Positions 1 to 10,111 of a DNA stretch of 64,000 bases are shown here, piece after piece. Every line of letters starts with the position of its first letter. The stretch's first letter is position 1. The notes beneath the pieces were generated by a model. It was given only the letters and a program-made list of their open reading frames with translations, made no database searches and was not told where the DNA came from. Source of the DNA: Rhodospirillaceae bacterium (GTDB lineage: Bacteria; Pseudomonadota; Alphaproteobacteria; Rhodospirillales; Rhodospirillaceae); assembly GCA_947476925.1 (NCBI GenBank), contig CANJSF010000002.1:186001-250000 (forward strand), read 5' to 3'. The translations under genes and the position numbers were made by a program.

Positions 1-722
1 TCTAACGATGGCCACTCGTACTTCACGAGAACGCGATCAGGACCCGTGACCCAAACATCAAATTCATTGACCCGATAGTGCTCGGACTTAAACGTACCGG
101 CGGGTACAACCACACTTTCAATGCCCTTCAACTCCCAGGATTGATCCATCGGCGTGGCCAGGATCGGGTTCTGAGGTCTCGAAATGGCATCGATGTTTAG
201 CATCGCGATGCGCTGAACGCCGCCGCGCTTTTTATCATAGGTGCCGCCGTGCCAGCCATCAAATGCCAGCGGGTGAGAGAGCAGCGAAAAGCGGTCAGGC
301 GCATAAGTACTTTGGGTAAAATGACCAGAAGGCCCATTGATCTCGGCCGTCATTTGATTTCCCAGCACGCGAAAAACACCCGAGCCTTTAAACCCTCCGT
401 CGTTCCAATAAGCCGTAAAAGCTTCGATGGGGCGAAAGGTGTCGCTCACGCGCATGACGACGTTCATAATGACATTGCGGGCGAAGATATCGTTGTGCGT
501 GATCAATGTGCGTGTCTGGTCGGGGTGAACCAGGATTGTGAACCGCTCGTTGCCCCGCCACTGTTTGTCTTTCATCGTCTGGTACAGAATTTCGCCCTCA
601 TGCCACCTTGTGATGTTGGCGTTCGCACCAACATTCTCTTTTGGTGCGGCTGATTGGTCTTGTGCTGTTGCGCTTACGGCAAAAAACAAACCGACCAGGG
701 CGCAAGATATGGCTGCTCTCAT
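1..722 (-). CDS. Exported protein of unknown function, 3' end outside the window
   Basis: Reading the minus strand from an ATG at 722 gives an open frame of 240 codons that runs off the left edge without a stop. The N-terminus (MRAAISCALVGLFFAVSATA, then QDQ) looks like a cleavable Sec signal peptide, so the product is probably periplasmic. The mature part is clearly related to the product of 719-1483: both have an N-N-I-x-R-W start, a FKGS segment, a S-x-H-P-L-A segment and a VPAGTFK motif near the C-terminus. The start overlaps the upstream gene's stop as ATGA, so the two are probably co-translated. I do not recognise a function; the VPAGTF motif recalls DUF3108-like exported proteins, but this is only a resemblance. 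Confidence 0.75.
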   Translation of the reverse strand, partial: MRAAISCALVGLFFAVSATAQDQSAAPKENVGANANITRWHEGEILYQTMKDKQWRGNERFTILVHPDQTRTLITHNDIFARNVIMNVVMRVSDTFRPIEAFTAYWNDGGFKGSGVFRVLGNQMTAEINGPSGHFTQSTYAPDRFSLLSHPLAFDGWHGGTYDKKRGGVQRIAMLNIDAISRPQNPILATPMDQSWELKGIESVVVPAGTFKSEHYRVNEFDVWVTGPDRVLVKYEWPSL

Positions 723-1483
723 TGTCCCGCCTCGTACTTGATCAAAAGGTATTCGCGATCAGATTTCGGGTTCAACGACTTCACCAACATGGAATCAGGC
801 CCGCTGACCCAAGCTGCGGAACTCCCACTCGTGAATTTGATGGCTTTGAAGGTGCCGGCGGGCACGTTCACATCCTCTTCGCCCGCCTCGGCTTGTTCTG
901 TTTCAATCAGTCGTGCAGTGACAGGCAATCCTAAATCGCGGCCTGCTTCCAGCGAGTAATAGCGGCTGATTTGCGAACCTTTGGCTTTGCGGTCGTAATA
1001 CCAATAGTGCCACCAGTCGCTGGCCAGTGGATGCAAGCTGATGGAAAATTCTTTGGGCGTCGACCGCAGTTGATGCACTTGGCCCTCCGGCCCTGTCGAT
1101 GTGAGGTCCATGGTGTCGTTATTGAAAACAATCTGTGCGGACCCTTTAAACTTTCCTTGGGTGAAAAACTGCGCAAAGGCGTCGAGCGGGCGCAAGTCTC
1201 GATCGACGCGGGCAACCCCGGTGAACTGTGTGTTTGTGGCAAATAAATCGTGCCACATGATCATGGTGCGCGAGCCATCGCCATAGGCGAACAGTTGCCA
1301 ATTTTCAACGCCGCGGACGCGCCTATCAGAAATGGTGCGGTACTCGTATGTCCCGCGCGCCCAGCGCACGATGTTGCTGTTGGGCCCGGTGTTTTCGGGC
1401 GCGACCGCCGGCGGTGCCTGCGCCAAGGTGGGCATAGCCCCGGCGGCCATGGCGAGCAAAACAGCAAGCAGTCGGCTCAGCAT
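719..1483 (-). CDS. Exported protein of unknown function, paralogue of the next gene downstream
   Basis: A 254-residue protein beginning with a typical signal peptide (MLSRLLAVLLAMAAGAMPTLA, cleavage near AQA), so it is probably periplasmic. The rest is rich in beta-type, aromatic sequence (for example HPLASDWWHYWYYD) and carries VPAGTFKAIKF near residue 210. It is a paralogue of the truncated product of 1-722, with a 4-bp ATGA overlap between them. No catalytic motif is evident. It is transcribed divergently from sdhC across about 200 bp. Function is unknown. Confidence 0.8.
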   Translation of the reverse strand: MLSRLLAVLLAMAAGAMPTLAQAPPAVAPENTGPNSNIVRWARGTYEYRTISDRRVRGVENWQLFAYGDGSRTMIMWHDLFATNTQFTGVARVDRDLRPLDAFAQFFTQGKFKGSAQIVFNNDTMDLTSTGPEGQVHQLRSTPKEFSISLHPLASDWWHYWYYDRKAKGSQISRYYSLEAGRDLGLPVTARLIETEQAEAGEEDVNVPAGTFKAIKFTSGSSAAWVSGPDSMLVKSLNPKSDREYLLIKYEAGQ

Positions 1484-1594
1484 CGGTTCGCTTCCCCATT
1501 TTCCCTAGGGTGATCGTGGCCCAAACTGACGGGGTCAAGCAATGGACACATTCGGACATTCCCGTTTTTATCGCGGTGTGGGGCCCGCGGGTGT

Positions 1595-1623
1595 TTGACT
1601 TCGCGCGTCGGGGGGAGTTACAT
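1595..1623 (+). promoter_or_regulatory. Candidate sigma70-type promoter for sdhCDAB
   Basis: A TTGACT hexamer at 1595-1600 is followed after 17 bp by TTACAT at 1618-1623. It lies 68 bp ahead of the preferred sdhC start. The -35 is good and the -10 is weak (3 of 6). A short hairpin (TCGGCC at 1634-1639, GGCCGA at 1645-1650) would lie in the leader. Confidence 0.35.
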
Positions 1624-1690
1624 CTAACCCCTCTCGGCCGGGGTGGCCGAAGACCTTGGAATTCCTCGCAAAGATCGGGATTTGGCTGCC

Positions 1691-2110
1691 ATGTCAACCG
1701 CTGCAAAACCCACCACAACACGAACAATGGGAACGCGCGAAATCGCCCGTCCGTTGTCCCCGCACCTGCAGGTCTACCGCATGCCTTTGGCGGCAATGCT
1801 GTCGATCGCCGGTCATCGCGCGACGGGCATCGGATTAGTGCTGGGTCTGTTGTTGTTAACGTGGTGGCTGGCTGCGGCTGCTTTTGGCGATACTGCGTAT
1901 GCCACTGTCATGGCATTCATTGGGTCCTGGCTCGGACAGCTCGTTCTGTTTGGCTTTTCGGTCGCGTTTTATTTCCATGTCTGCACCGGGGTCCGCCATT
2001 TATTTTGGGACGCGGGCAAAGGTTTTGAAATTCCCGCAACTCAGCGCACCAATCAAATCGTGATCGCGGCGGCCGTGGCCCTGACGATTCTCACTTGGCT
2101 CATCGTTTAA
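1691..2110 (+). CDS. sdhC: Succinate dehydrogenase cytochrome b556 subunit
   Basis: SdhC anchors the succinate dehydrogenase catalytic dimer in the inner membrane and helps bind haem b and ubiquinone. The N-terminal RPLSPHLQVYR motif is the family signature. Three hydrophobic segments follow, and FHVCTGVRHLFWD in the second carries the haem-ligand histidine region. I chose the ATG at 1691 (139 residues). A GTG at 1643 is in frame but sits inside a leader hairpin and would add an atypical N-terminus, and an ATG at 1727 would leave only a few residues ahead of the signature. First gene of sdhCDAB. Confidence 0.93.
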   Translation: MSTAAKPTTTRTMGTREIARPLSPHLQVYRMPLAAMLSIAGHRATGIGLVLGLLLLTWWLAAAAFGDTAYATVMAFIGSWLGQLVLFGFSVAFYFHVCTGVRHLFWDAGKGFEIPATQRTNQIVIAAAVALTILTWLIV

Positions 2111-2120
2111 GGAGCACCCC

Positions 2121-2516
2121 ATGACATCTAAACCTGGCGTGCTTCGTTCTGCTCTGGGCCATGTCCGTGGCTTGGGATCTGCCAAAGAAGGCACGCATCA
2201 CTGGTGGCAGCAACGTCTGACGGCTGTCGCCCTTGTGCCGCTCTCAATTTGGCTGATTGCCAGCATCGTGCGTTTGTCGGGCGCGGGCTATGCCGGCTTC
2301 GTGGATTGGTTTCACAATCCGATCCATGCATCAGTGATGATCTTGTTCCTGGTCGCGAGCTTCCATCACGCGCAATTGGGTATGCAAGTCGTGATCGAGG
2401 ACTATGTCCCCGGCCATGCCGCGCGAATTGTCTGCGTCACGGCTGTTAAATTTGGCTGCTTTGCGCTGGCGGTGCTGTGCACGGTTTCCATTCTTGTTGT
2501 TGCGTTTAAAGGTTGA
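2121..2516 (+). CDS. sdhD: Succinate dehydrogenase membrane anchor subunit
   Basis: A 131-residue SdhD with three membrane segments. FHHAQLGMQVVIEDYV around residues 77-92 is the conserved haem b and quinone region of the family. Together with SdhC it forms the membrane domain of complex II. An AAGGAG ribosome binding site lies just before the ATG, 10 bp after sdhC. The following sdhA starts 6 bp after the stop, so the genes form one operon. Confidence 0.93.
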   Translation: MTSKPGVLRSALGHVRGLGSAKEGTHHWWQQRLTAVALVPLSIWLIASIVRLSGAGYAGFVDWFHNPIHASVMILFLVASFHHAQLGMQVVIEDYVPGHAARIVCVTAVKFGCFALAVLCTVSILVVAFKG

Positions 2517-2522
2517 TCGGTC

Positions 2523-4319
2523 ATGGCGTTTAATACAGCGGGCTATAACATCGTCGATCACGACTACGATGTCGTGGTTGTGGGCGCGGGCGGTGCAGGT
2601 TTGCGCGCCACCTTTGGCATGGTTCAAAACGGCTTGAAAACCGCCTGCATCACCAAAGTGTTTCCCACGCGCAGTCACACCGTTGCCGCTCAGGGCGGCG
2701 TCGGTGCCGCACTTGGCAACATGGCCGAGGACAACTGGGTTTGGCATATGTACGACACCGTCAAGGGGTCGGACTGGTTGGGCGATCAAGACGCCATTGA
2801 ATACATGTGTCGCGAGGCTATTCCGGCGGTTTACGAGCTTGAAAACTATGGCGTGCCCTTTTCACGCACACCCGATGGCAAAATTTATCAGCGCCCATTC
2901 GGCGGCCACATGCGCAACTTCGGCGAAGCGCCGGTCCAGCGCGCCTGTGCTGCGGCTGACCGCACCGGCCACGCGATTTTGCACACGCTCTATCAGCAAA
3001 GTCTGAAATATCAGGCCGAGTTTTTTGTCGAATACTTTGCCATCGATTTGATGATGGATGCGGAAGGCTGTCGCGGCGTTGTCGCGCTCGATATGGCCAC
3101 GGGCACTATTCATCGGTTCCGCGCGCACACCACCGTAATTGCCACGGGCGGATATGGCCGCGCCTATTTCTCGTGCACCTCGGCGCACACCTGCACCGGT
3201 GACGGCAACGGCATGGTGGCCCGCGCAGGCCTGCCGCTGCAAGATATGGAATTCGTGCAATTCCATCCCACCGGTGTGTATGGCGCCGGTGTGCTGATCA
3301 CCGAAGGTGCGCGCGGCGAGGGTGGCTATCTCACAAACTCCGCAGGCGATCGCTTTATGGAACGCTATGCGCCCACGGCCAAGGACTTGGCCTCGCGCGA
3401 TGTTGTCTCGCGCTCGATGACCATGGAAATTCGCGAAGGCCGCGGCGTTGGGCCCGAGAAAGATCACATTCTGCTGCATCTGGAGCACTTAGGCGCTGAC
3501 GTGCTGTATCAACGTCTGCCCGGCATTACTGAAACAGCGAAAATTTTTGCCGGCATCGACGCCACCAAGAACGCCATCCCCGTGCTGCCGACCGTGCACT
3601 ACAACATGGGCGGCATTCCCACCAACTACATGGCCGAGGTGATTAAGCCGCTGCCGGGCAAACCCGACAACGTGCTGCCGGGCCTGATGGCAGTGGGCGA
3701 AGCGGCCTGCGTGTCGGTGCACGGCGCCAACCGTTTGGGCACAAACTCACTGCTTGATCTGGTGGTGTTTGGTCGTGCGGCCAGTTTACGCGCCAAAGAC
3801 ATCGTCAAAGCCGGTGCCACACATCGGCCGCTGCCCAAAGACGCGTCAGACTTGGCGCTGAGCCGCTTAGATCGCATCCGCAATGCCAATGGTTCGCTGA
3901 CCACCGCCGCTATTCGCAAGTCAATGCAGCGCACCATGCAAAACGATGCGGCCGTGTTCCGCACCGCCAAAACCCTCAAAGAGGGCTTGGACAAAATGGG
4001 CCAAATTGCCGGTACCATGAAAGACCTGAAGGTGTCGGATCGTAGCCTGATCTTTAATACCGATCTCATTGAAGCGCTGGAGTTAGACAACCTTATTCCG
4101 TGCGCGCTGGCCACTATTGCCGGTGCTGAAGCCCGCCATGAAAGCCGCGGCGCACATGCGCATGAAGATTATCCCAATCGTGATGATGCGAACTGGATGA
4201 AGCACACGCTGGCCTCGATCGACGAGGCTTACAAGGTGAAGCTCGATTATCGCCCGGTGCACACCTATACGCTGACCAACGAAGTTCAGTACATCCCGCC
4301 CAAAGCGCGCGTGTACTAA
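2523..4319 (+). CDS. sdhA: Succinate dehydrogenase flavoprotein subunit
   Basis: A 598-residue SdhA, the usual length. It oxidises succinate to fumarate with covalently bound FAD. The dinucleotide-binding GAGGAGLRA lies at residues 21-29. The SHTVAAQGG motif at about 51-59 carries the histidine (H52) that binds FAD covalently. QFHPTG and the REGRG region belong to the dicarboxylate site. The C-terminal [12 protein letters not shown]-like stretch is typical of the family. Third gene of sdhCDAB. Confidence 0.98.
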   Translation: MAFNTAGYNIVDHDYDVVVVGAGGAGLRATFGMVQNGLKTACITKVFPTRSHTVAAQGGVGAALGNMAEDNWVWHMYDTVKGSDWLGDQDAIEYMCREAIPAVYELENYGVPFSRTPDGKIYQRPFGGHMRNFGEAPVQRACAAADRTGHAILHTLYQQSLKYQAEFFVEYFAIDLMMDAEGCRGVVALDMATGTIHRFRAHTTVIATGGYGRAYFSCTSAHTCTGDGNGMVARAGLPLQDMEFVQFHPTGVYGAGVLITEGARGEGGYLTNSAGDRFMERYAPTAKDLASRDVVSRSMTMEIREGRGVGPEKDHILLHLEHLGADVLYQRLPGITETAKIFAGIDATKNAIPVLPTVHYNMGGIPTNYMAEVIKPLPGKPDNVLPGLMAVGEAACVSVHGANRLGTNSLLDLVVFGRAASLRAKDIVKAGATHRPLPKDASDLALSRLDRIRNANGSLTTAAIRKSMQRTMQNDAAVFRTAKTLKEGLDKMGQIAGTMKDLKVSDRSLIFNTDLIEALELDNLIPCALATIAGAEARHESRGAHAHEDYPNRDDANWMKHTLASIDEAYKVKLDYRPVHTYTLTNEVQYIPPKARVY

Positions 4320-4340
4320 GAAAATTTGTTCGAGGGTTCC

Positions 4341-5123
4341 ATGGCCGAATTTACGCTTCCCAAAAATTCTCAAGTCAAAGCGGGCAAAAAGCACGCCGCC
4401 CCGGCGGGTGCCAAAAATCTGCGCACGTTCCAGATTTATCGCTACGACCCCGATAAAGACGAGAACCCGCGGCTCGACAGCTACGATGTCGACATGGATA
4501 CCTGCGGGCCCATGGTGCTGGACGCGCTGCTGAAAATTAAAGACGAAACCGATCAAACACTCACGCTTCGCCGCTCGTGCCGCGAAGGCATTTGCGGCTC
4601 GTGCTCGATGAATATCGACGGTCGCAACACGCTGGCCTGCTTAAAGCCCATCGAGGAATGCAAAGGCGACGTGAAGGTTTATCCGTTGCCGCACATGCCC
4701 GTCATCAAAGACCTCGTGCCCGATCTCACGCACGTGTACGCGCAATACGCCTCTATCGAGCCGTGGCTCAAGTCCGACACGCCGGCACCACCCAATGCCG
4801 AACGCAAACAATCACCCGAAGAGCGCGCCAAACTCGATGGATTGTGGGAATGCATTTTGTGCTTCTGCTGCACCACGTCATGCCCCAGCTATTGGTGGAA
4901 CGGCGACCGCTATTTGGGCCCAGCGATTTTGCTGCAAGCCGCACGCTGGATTAATGACTCGCGCGACGAGGCCACCGGCGAGCGTTTGGACAACCTGGAA
5001 GATCCCTTCCGGCTGTATCGCTGCCACACAATTATGAACTGCACCCAGACCTGCCCGAAGGGCCTCAACCCCGCCAAAGCCATCGGCGATATCAAAATGA
5101 AGATGGTCGAACGCCAGGGGTAA
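4341..5123 (+). CDS. sdhB: Succinate dehydrogenase iron-sulfur subunit
   Basis: A 260-residue SdhB carrying three Fe-S clusters between FAD and quinone. The [2Fe-2S] ligands are in [10 protein letters not shown] and the later cysteine in TLACLKP. The [4Fe-4S] and [3Fe-4S] ligands are in [12 protein letters not shown] and [12 protein letters not shown]. The ATG at 4341 has a GAGGG ribosome binding site 6 bp upstream, so I prefer it to an in-frame TTG at 4326. The N-terminus has a Lys/Ala-rich extension of about 30 residues. Last gene of the operon; it converges with a lipoprotein gene 10 bp away. Confidence 0.97.
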   Translation: MAEFTLPKNSQVKAGKKHAAPAGAKNLRTFQIYRYDPDKDENPRLDSYDVDMDTCGPMVLDALLKIKDETDQTLTLRRSCREGICGSCSMNIDGRNTLACLKPIEECKGDVKVYPLPHMPVIKDLVPDLTHVYAQYASIEPWLKSDTPAPPNAERKQSPEERAKLDGLWECILCFCCTTSCPSYWWNGDRYLGPAILLQAARWINDSRDEATGERLDNLEDPFRLYRCHTIMNCTQTCPKGLNPAKAIGDIKMKMVERQG

Positions 5124-5133
5124 TTATTTCTGG

Positions 5134-5499
5134 TCAACCCCCAACGCATTTAAAAAACGCGCGCGTCGGGGCTAGCAGCACGCAGCGGAATTCGTCCTGG
5201 CCGTCAAACACCGCCGTCCGGTTGGTTTTGGCGCACTCGGCTTTGGCCAACGCCAGCACGTCGCGCGGTGCGGCCCCCCGACTCGAGTAGCAAATAGCCA
5301 CCCGGTCGGGCGTCGAGACCCCCACCTCGGTTTTCTGACCAGCCTCGCGCCGGGCATCCACAAACGGCGCGCTGCCGCAACTGCATAAGCCAAAGGCCAT
5401 CACAACGAGGGCGGCGGCCTGCCGCCAACCGCGCCCTGAGACTCGAGGGGGGGTGTCGCCCGCCGCAGGAAGGGTCGCCCTAGAATGTTCCAAATCCAT
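5134..5499 (-). CDS. Small putative lipoprotein
   Basis: A 121-residue protein. A hydrophobic stretch near residues 27-40 ends in GLCSCGS, a plausible lipobox, which suggests an outer-membrane or periplasmic lipoprotein. The rest has a conserved-looking cysteine pattern (VAICYS, AKAECAK, FRCVLL, FFKCV). The ATG at 5499 leaves an unusually long polar stretch before the hydrophobic core, but no better in-frame start exists, so the N-terminus is uncertain. The gene is divergent from the DHH phosphoesterase and convergent with sdhB. Function unknown. Confidence 0.65.
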   Translation of the reverse strand: MDLEHSRATLPAAGDTPPRVSGRGWRQAAALVVMAFGLCSCGSAPFVDARREAGQKTEVGVSTPDRVAICYSSRGAAPRDVLALAKAECAKTNRTAVFDGQDEFRCVLLAPTRAFFKCVGG

Positions 5500-5596
5500 G
5501 AAATTCCTTGCAAATCTGCCGCGTTTGAGGCGTTGTCAGCCTCATCGCACCTGTTTATCTTTCAGGCCGAACGCACTGTTGTCGAGGGGATATCTG

Positions 5597-6553
5597 ATGC
5601 CTGTTACCGCCGAAGACCTTCTCAAAGAAGGCAAAAAATTCCGTCTGGTTACCCGTAGCGATTTCGACGGGCTGGTTTGCGCCGCCGTCTTGAAAGAGCT
5701 GAAGCTGATCGACGAAATCAAGTTCGTCCACCCCAAAGATATGCAAGACGGGGTGATCGAAATTTCCAGCCGCGATATCACGACCAACCTGCCCTATGTC
5801 GAGGGCGTCCGCGCGGCATTCGACCACCACCTGTCTGAAACCGTGCGCGTCGGCGCCAAAGACAACCATATTATTGATCCGGAAGCGCCATCGGCCGCCC
5901 GCGTGGTGTACGATTTCTTTGGCGGCAAGAAAAAGCTGCCGCGCATTGGCGATGATTTGATGATCGCGGTCGATAAGGGCGATGCCGCCCAGTTCAACAA
6001 AAACGAAGTCCTCAACCCCCAGGGCTGGGACTTGATGAACTTTCTGATGGATGCCCGCACTGGTTTGGGCCGCTTCCGCGAGTTCACCATTTCGAACTAT
6101 CAGTTGATGATGGAACTCATCGACAAGTGCGTTGAAATTCCCATCGACGAAATTCTCATGCTGCCCGATGTGGTCGAGCGTGTGGACCTGTATGTCGAGC
6201 ACGAAGCCAAAGCCAAAGAGCAAATCAAGCGTTGCTCGAAGGTTTACAAAAATTTGGTCATTCTCGACCTGCGCGATGAAGACACCATTTGGGCAGCCAA
6301 TCGCTTTTTGATTTACGCGCTGTACCCGGAAACCAACATTTCCATCCACGTCATGTGGGGCTTGAAGAAGCAGAACACCGTGTTCGCGATTGGGAAGTCG
6401 ATCTTTGATCGTGGATCAAAAACCAACGTTGGTGATTTGTGCCTCAAGTACGGCGGCGGCGGTCATATGGCAGCCGGTACCTGCCAAGTGCCCAACGACC
6501 AGTCGGAAAAAACGCTGGGCGACTTGATCGCAAAAATCAACGCCGCCGGCTGA
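5597..6553 (+). CDS. DHH-family phosphoesterase (exopolyphosphatase-like)
   Basis: A 318-residue protein with the DHH/DHHA1 arrangement. RSDFDGL (residues 20-26) supplies the first metal-binding aspartates. FDHHLSE (75-81) is the DHH motif. GGGGHMAAGT near the C-terminus is the DHHA1 substrate-binding loop. The family hydrolyses phosphodiester or polyphosphate bonds with Mn ions. Alphaproteobacterial members are often labelled exopolyphosphatase, but the substrate cannot be read from sequence. The ATG at 5597 follows a GAGGGG ribosome binding site; upstream in-frame starts overlap the divergent lipoprotein gene and add no conserved sequence. Confidence 0.85.
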   Translation: MPVTAEDLLKEGKKFRLVTRSDFDGLVCAAVLKELKLIDEIKFVHPKDMQDGVIEISSRDITTNLPYVEGVRAAFDHHLSETVRVGAKDNHIIDPEAPSAARVVYDFFGGKKKLPRIGDDLMIAVDKGDAAQFNKNEVLNPQGWDLMNFLMDARTGLGRFREFTISNYQLMMELIDKCVEIPIDEILMLPDVVERVDLYVEHEAKAKEQIKRCSKVYKNLVILDLRDEDTIWAANRFLIYALYPETNISIHVMWGLKKQNTVFAIGKSIFDRGSKTNVGDLCLKYGGGGHMAAGTCQVPNDQSEKTLGDLIAKINAAG

Positions 6554-6575
6554 TCTTTCTTTTTTCGCTTTCGCT

Positions 6576-6608
6576 GTATCGCCCGGCAGGTTTCTGTTCG
6601 GGCGATAC
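6576..6608 (+). terminator. Hairpin terminator after the DHH phosphoesterase gene
   Basis: A perfect 10-bp stem (GTATCGCCCG at 6576-6585, CGGGCGATAC at 6599-6608) with a 13-nt loop lies 23 bp after the stop codon. It is followed by GCATTTTAG, a short T run, so it is a reasonable but not ideal intrinsic terminator. Confidence 0.55.
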
Positions 6609-6632
6609 GCATTTTAGCCTGTTGCATTTGAA

Positions 6633-7757
6633 GTGACCGAAGGCCCCATTTTCCGTTATCGCGAACTCATGACGCGGGGCGAGCTCAAGCCCGACCCAGC
6701 GCAAGAGCTCGCGGCTGAACGGCTGCAAAGCCTGCACCACGCTCTGCTGCACTACACACCCAAAAGCGGCAAAAAAGGCTGGATGCAGCGCTTCGGCCTC
6801 ATGCCCGACATCGACCGCGCACCACCGCAGGGCATTTATTTGTATGGCGGTGTCGGGCGCGGCAAATCGATGCTGATGGATTTGCTGTTCCAAAGCGTGC
6901 CGATCAAAACCAAAGACCGCGTGCATTTCCAAGCCTTTATGCGCGACATCCACGCCGAGATTCATCAACTGCGCCAAATGCCTGTGCCTTTCGAAGGCGA
7001 TCCGATTCCCGGCATGGCAGATGGGATCGCAGACAACACGACACTGCTGTGTTTGGACGAGCTTGAAGTCCGCGATATCGCCGATGCGATGATCGTCAGC
7101 CGATTGTTTCAGCGCCTGTTTGAGCGCGGTGTGGTGGTTGTGGCGACGTCGAACCGCCATCCCGACGATCTTTATAAAGACGGCCTGCAACGCGAAAAAT
7201 TTTTGCCATTCATTGGTCTTCTCAAAACCAAACTTGACGTCTTGGCGCTGGAGTCACAGCAAGATTACCGCCTTGGCCGATTGATGGGCCAGTCGGTGTA
7301 TTACACACCCTTAGGCCCCACGGCCGACGCCGCTCTGAATCAAGCCTGGGCGCGCATGACCGATGATGCTCCTGCGAAGGCTGACTTTATTTCGGTACAG
7401 GGCCGTCGCGTGACCATTCCCGCCAGTGCGCACCAAGTGGCAAGGTTTGCGTTTTCAGATCTGTGCCAACAAGCGTTGGGCCCCGCCGACTACATGGCGA
7501 TTGCCGCGCAGTACTCAACAGTGATCATGAGCGACATTCCGCAAATGAGCGAAGAGACCAAAGACGCCGCCCGGCGTTTTGTCACGCTTGTCGATGCCCT
7601 GTACGAACATCGCACGGTCTTAATTTGCTCGGCCGCCGTCGCGCCCATAGAACTCTACAAAGGTCGCGAAGGCGGATTTGAGTTTCAGCGCACCGCCTCC
7701 CGCCTCATCGAAATGCAAGCCGTCGACTACATTAAGCAACGACATGTTGAGGATTAG
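6633..7757 (+). CDS. zapE: AFG1/ZapE-family cell division ATPase
   Basis: A 374-residue P-loop ATPase of the AFG1/ZapE family. Walker A is GGVGRGKS (residues 72-79) and Walker B is LLCLDELEVRD; TSNRHPDDLY is a family signature, as is the RFVTLVDALYE segment near the C-terminus. ZapE associates with the Z ring in E. coli, and the mitochondrial homologue acts in protein quality control. The start is a GTG at 6633, 25 bp after the terminator stem. A zapE-mdh neighbourhood is common in alphaproteobacteria, though here a ChaN-like gene on the other strand lies between them. Confidence 0.9.
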   Translation: MTEGPIFRYRELMTRGELKPDPAQELAAERLQSLHHALLHYTPKSGKKGWMQRFGLMPDIDRAPPQGIYLYGGVGRGKSMLMDLLFQSVPIKTKDRVHFQAFMRDIHAEIHQLRQMPVPFEGDPIPGMADGIADNTTLLCLDELEVRDIADAMIVSRLFQRLFERGVVVVATSNRHPDDLYKDGLQREKFLPFIGLLKTKLDVLALESQQDYRLGRLMGQSVYYTPLGPTADAALNQAWARMTDDAPAKADFISVQGRRVTIPASAHQVARFAFSDLCQQALGPADYMAIAAQYSTVIMSDIPQMSEETKDAARRFVTLVDALYEHRTVLICSAAVAPIELYKGREGGFEFQRTASRLIEMQAVDYIKQRHVED

Positions 7758-7829
7758 CAGTGTTTTGGGCGGCGTGGCTTTCCATTCCGCCCCAGACAAA
7801 GTCGATGAAGTGACGACCGCCAAAAAAGA

Positions 7830-8867
7830 CTACAACTCACACTTATTGGCACCCCGGAACTTCATCTGCTCGGAAATAGCTGCTTTCATTTCGTCCATGC
7901 TGGCGTAGCTTTTGGGCGTTTCACCAATCAGCAACACAAAGGTCCCCGTTTTGGCGTCGCTGGTCGATGCTTCCACTTTGGCTCCGGCCTTGATCTGAAC
8001 CGGGTTCACCACGGCGATTCTTAATTTTGCATCGCGCATTTGTAAGCGCTCGGCCGTGCCCAAAAATGACTCGCTATGAAACGCACCGTTCAAATGCACC
8101 ACCTTGCGCCCCGGATTTTTTTGCAGGTGCAAGTAAATTGACTCGGCCATCGTATCGTCGCGAGTCACTTGGGCTTCGAAGCTACGCAACGCGGCAGCAC
8201 TTGGCCCCTTGGGCTTATCTTTATCCGTATCTTCGCCGTGCGATCCATCGCCTGCTGCAAAGCGCATATACTTATCTTTGTAGGCGCCTTCATTCAGGTG
8301 CAGTTGTGCCGCAGCCCAGCCCCGCTGTTCGGGTTTCATAGTCGCCAAAAAGTCAGCGCCCCTTTCGCCCACACAGCGAATGACCGATCCGGGGGCTTCG
8401 GCGGCAATCACCGGCAACCCTCGGGCCTTTGCATATTCCACCAGGGGTCGGTAACTGACCGGGTAGTTGTCCCAGGCCCGCGCTTTGGTGCGCATGGGCT
8501 GCTCGCCGATTTTGCCCGCCATAAAGTCGTCAAGCGTGCCCTGGACATCGCGTTCAAACTGTTCCAGCGATAAGCTCACATTTGGCGCGCGTTCCTGGAT
8601 CGCGCGAAACAGCGCCATTTGTGCGATGTGGTTGCCCGGGTGGCGATGTTCCTCGCCCAAAAAGACGACATCGAAATTTTTCAGTACGTCAGCGGCCTGG
8701 GCCACAGTCATAGACTTGGGCGCGGCTTTGCCGCCATCGGTGTAAATCAGCGTAAAGTCCGTCAGGTCCTTTAAGGCAACCTTGGTCGCCGGGGGCTGGG
8801 ACGCGCAGGCACTTAGGACGGCCACCACCAGACTCGCGGACCATAGCTTTAACCATTGCGGATTCAT
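7830..8867 (-). CDS. ChaN-like (haem-binding uptake, Tiki superfamily) lipoprotein
   Basis: A 345-residue lipoprotein. The signal ends in the lipobox VLSAC with the acylated cysteine at C21. The body matches the ChaN fold: VVFLGEEHRHPGNH early, LSLEQFERDVQ, and HLNGAFHSE late, with the conserved acidic and histidine residues. ChaN of Campylobacter binds haem, and relatives in the Tiki/TraB/EreA superfamily are often metal-dependent hydrolases, so haem handling is an inference. The ATG at 8867 is preceded by AAGGGAG; an in-frame upstream start at 8945 lacks this and would bury the signal peptide. Divergent from mdh. Confidence 0.85.
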   Translation of the reverse strand: MNPQWLKLWSASLVVAVLSACASQPPATKVALKDLTDFTLIYTDGGKAAPKSMTVAQAADVLKNFDVVFLGEEHRHPGNHIAQMALFRAIQERAPNVSLSLEQFERDVQGTLDDFMAGKIGEQPMRTKARAWDNYPVSYRPLVEYAKARGLPVIAAEAPGSVIRCVGERGADFLATMKPEQRGWAAAQLHLNEGAYKDKYMRFAAGDGSHGEDTDKDKPKGPSAAALRSFEAQVTRDDTMAESIYLHLQKNPGRKVVHLNGAFHSESFLGTAERLQMRDAKLRIAVVNPVQIKAGAKVEASTSDAKTGTFVLLIGETPKSYASMDEMKAAISEQMKFRGANKCEL

Positions 8868-8887
8868 CACGCGCTCCCTTGCCCTAA

Positions 8888-9913
<1,026 letters not shown>

Positions 9914-9933
9914 TCGCGCCCTTTCGCAGTTTG

Positions 9934-9980
9934 AATCGTAGGGCCGGAGGGGCTTTAAGTCCTTCCGGCCCTTCGATTTT
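9934..9980 (+). terminator. Strong intrinsic terminator after mdh
   Basis: AATCGTAGGGCCGGA (9934-9948) pairs with TCCGGCCCTTCGATT (9964-9978) with one T-T mismatch. The stem is 15 positions with a 15-nt loop and is followed by further T residues. It lies 21 bp after the mdh stop and separates mdh from the sucCD promoter region. Confidence 0.8.
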
Positions 9981-10006
9981 CCGGCCCGCACCCCGAGTCG
10001 CTGCGG

Positions 10007-10034
10007 TTGCGCCCCGGGGTTGGGGTGCTATAAA
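10007..10034 (+). promoter_or_regulatory. Candidate promoter for sucCD
   Basis: TTGCGC (10007-10012), a 16-bp spacer and TATAAA (10029-10034) lie between the mdh terminator and sucC. A transcript would start near 10041. Its leader could form a short hairpin (CGGCC and GGCCG around 10072-10090) just before the AGGGGAG ribosome binding site. Confidence 0.5.
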
Positions 10035-10111
10035 TGGAATAACACCAAGCGATCATCAACATCGCATCGCTGCGGCCATTCATTCGGCCGTGTTCAGGGG
10101 AGCCGTGCCGC

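Noticed and set aside
1643-1690. Earlier GTG start for sdhC
   Set aside because: It lies within a leader hairpin and adds residues not usual for SdhC; the ATG at 1691 gives a normal N-terminus.
2862-3488. Long open frame antisense to sdhA
   Set aside because: It is the mirror of a strongly conserved gene in GC-rich DNA, has no ribosome binding site and shows no recognisable protein features. The same applies to long antisense frames over sucA, atpA and atpD.
7767-7792. Terminator between zapE and the ChaN-like gene
   Set aside because: The stem is only 6 bp with a 14-nt loop and no T run follows on either strand.
10041-10111. A riboswitch ahead of sucC
   Set aside because: Only a 5-bp hairpin before the ribosome binding site could be seen; no known riboswitch core was recognised.
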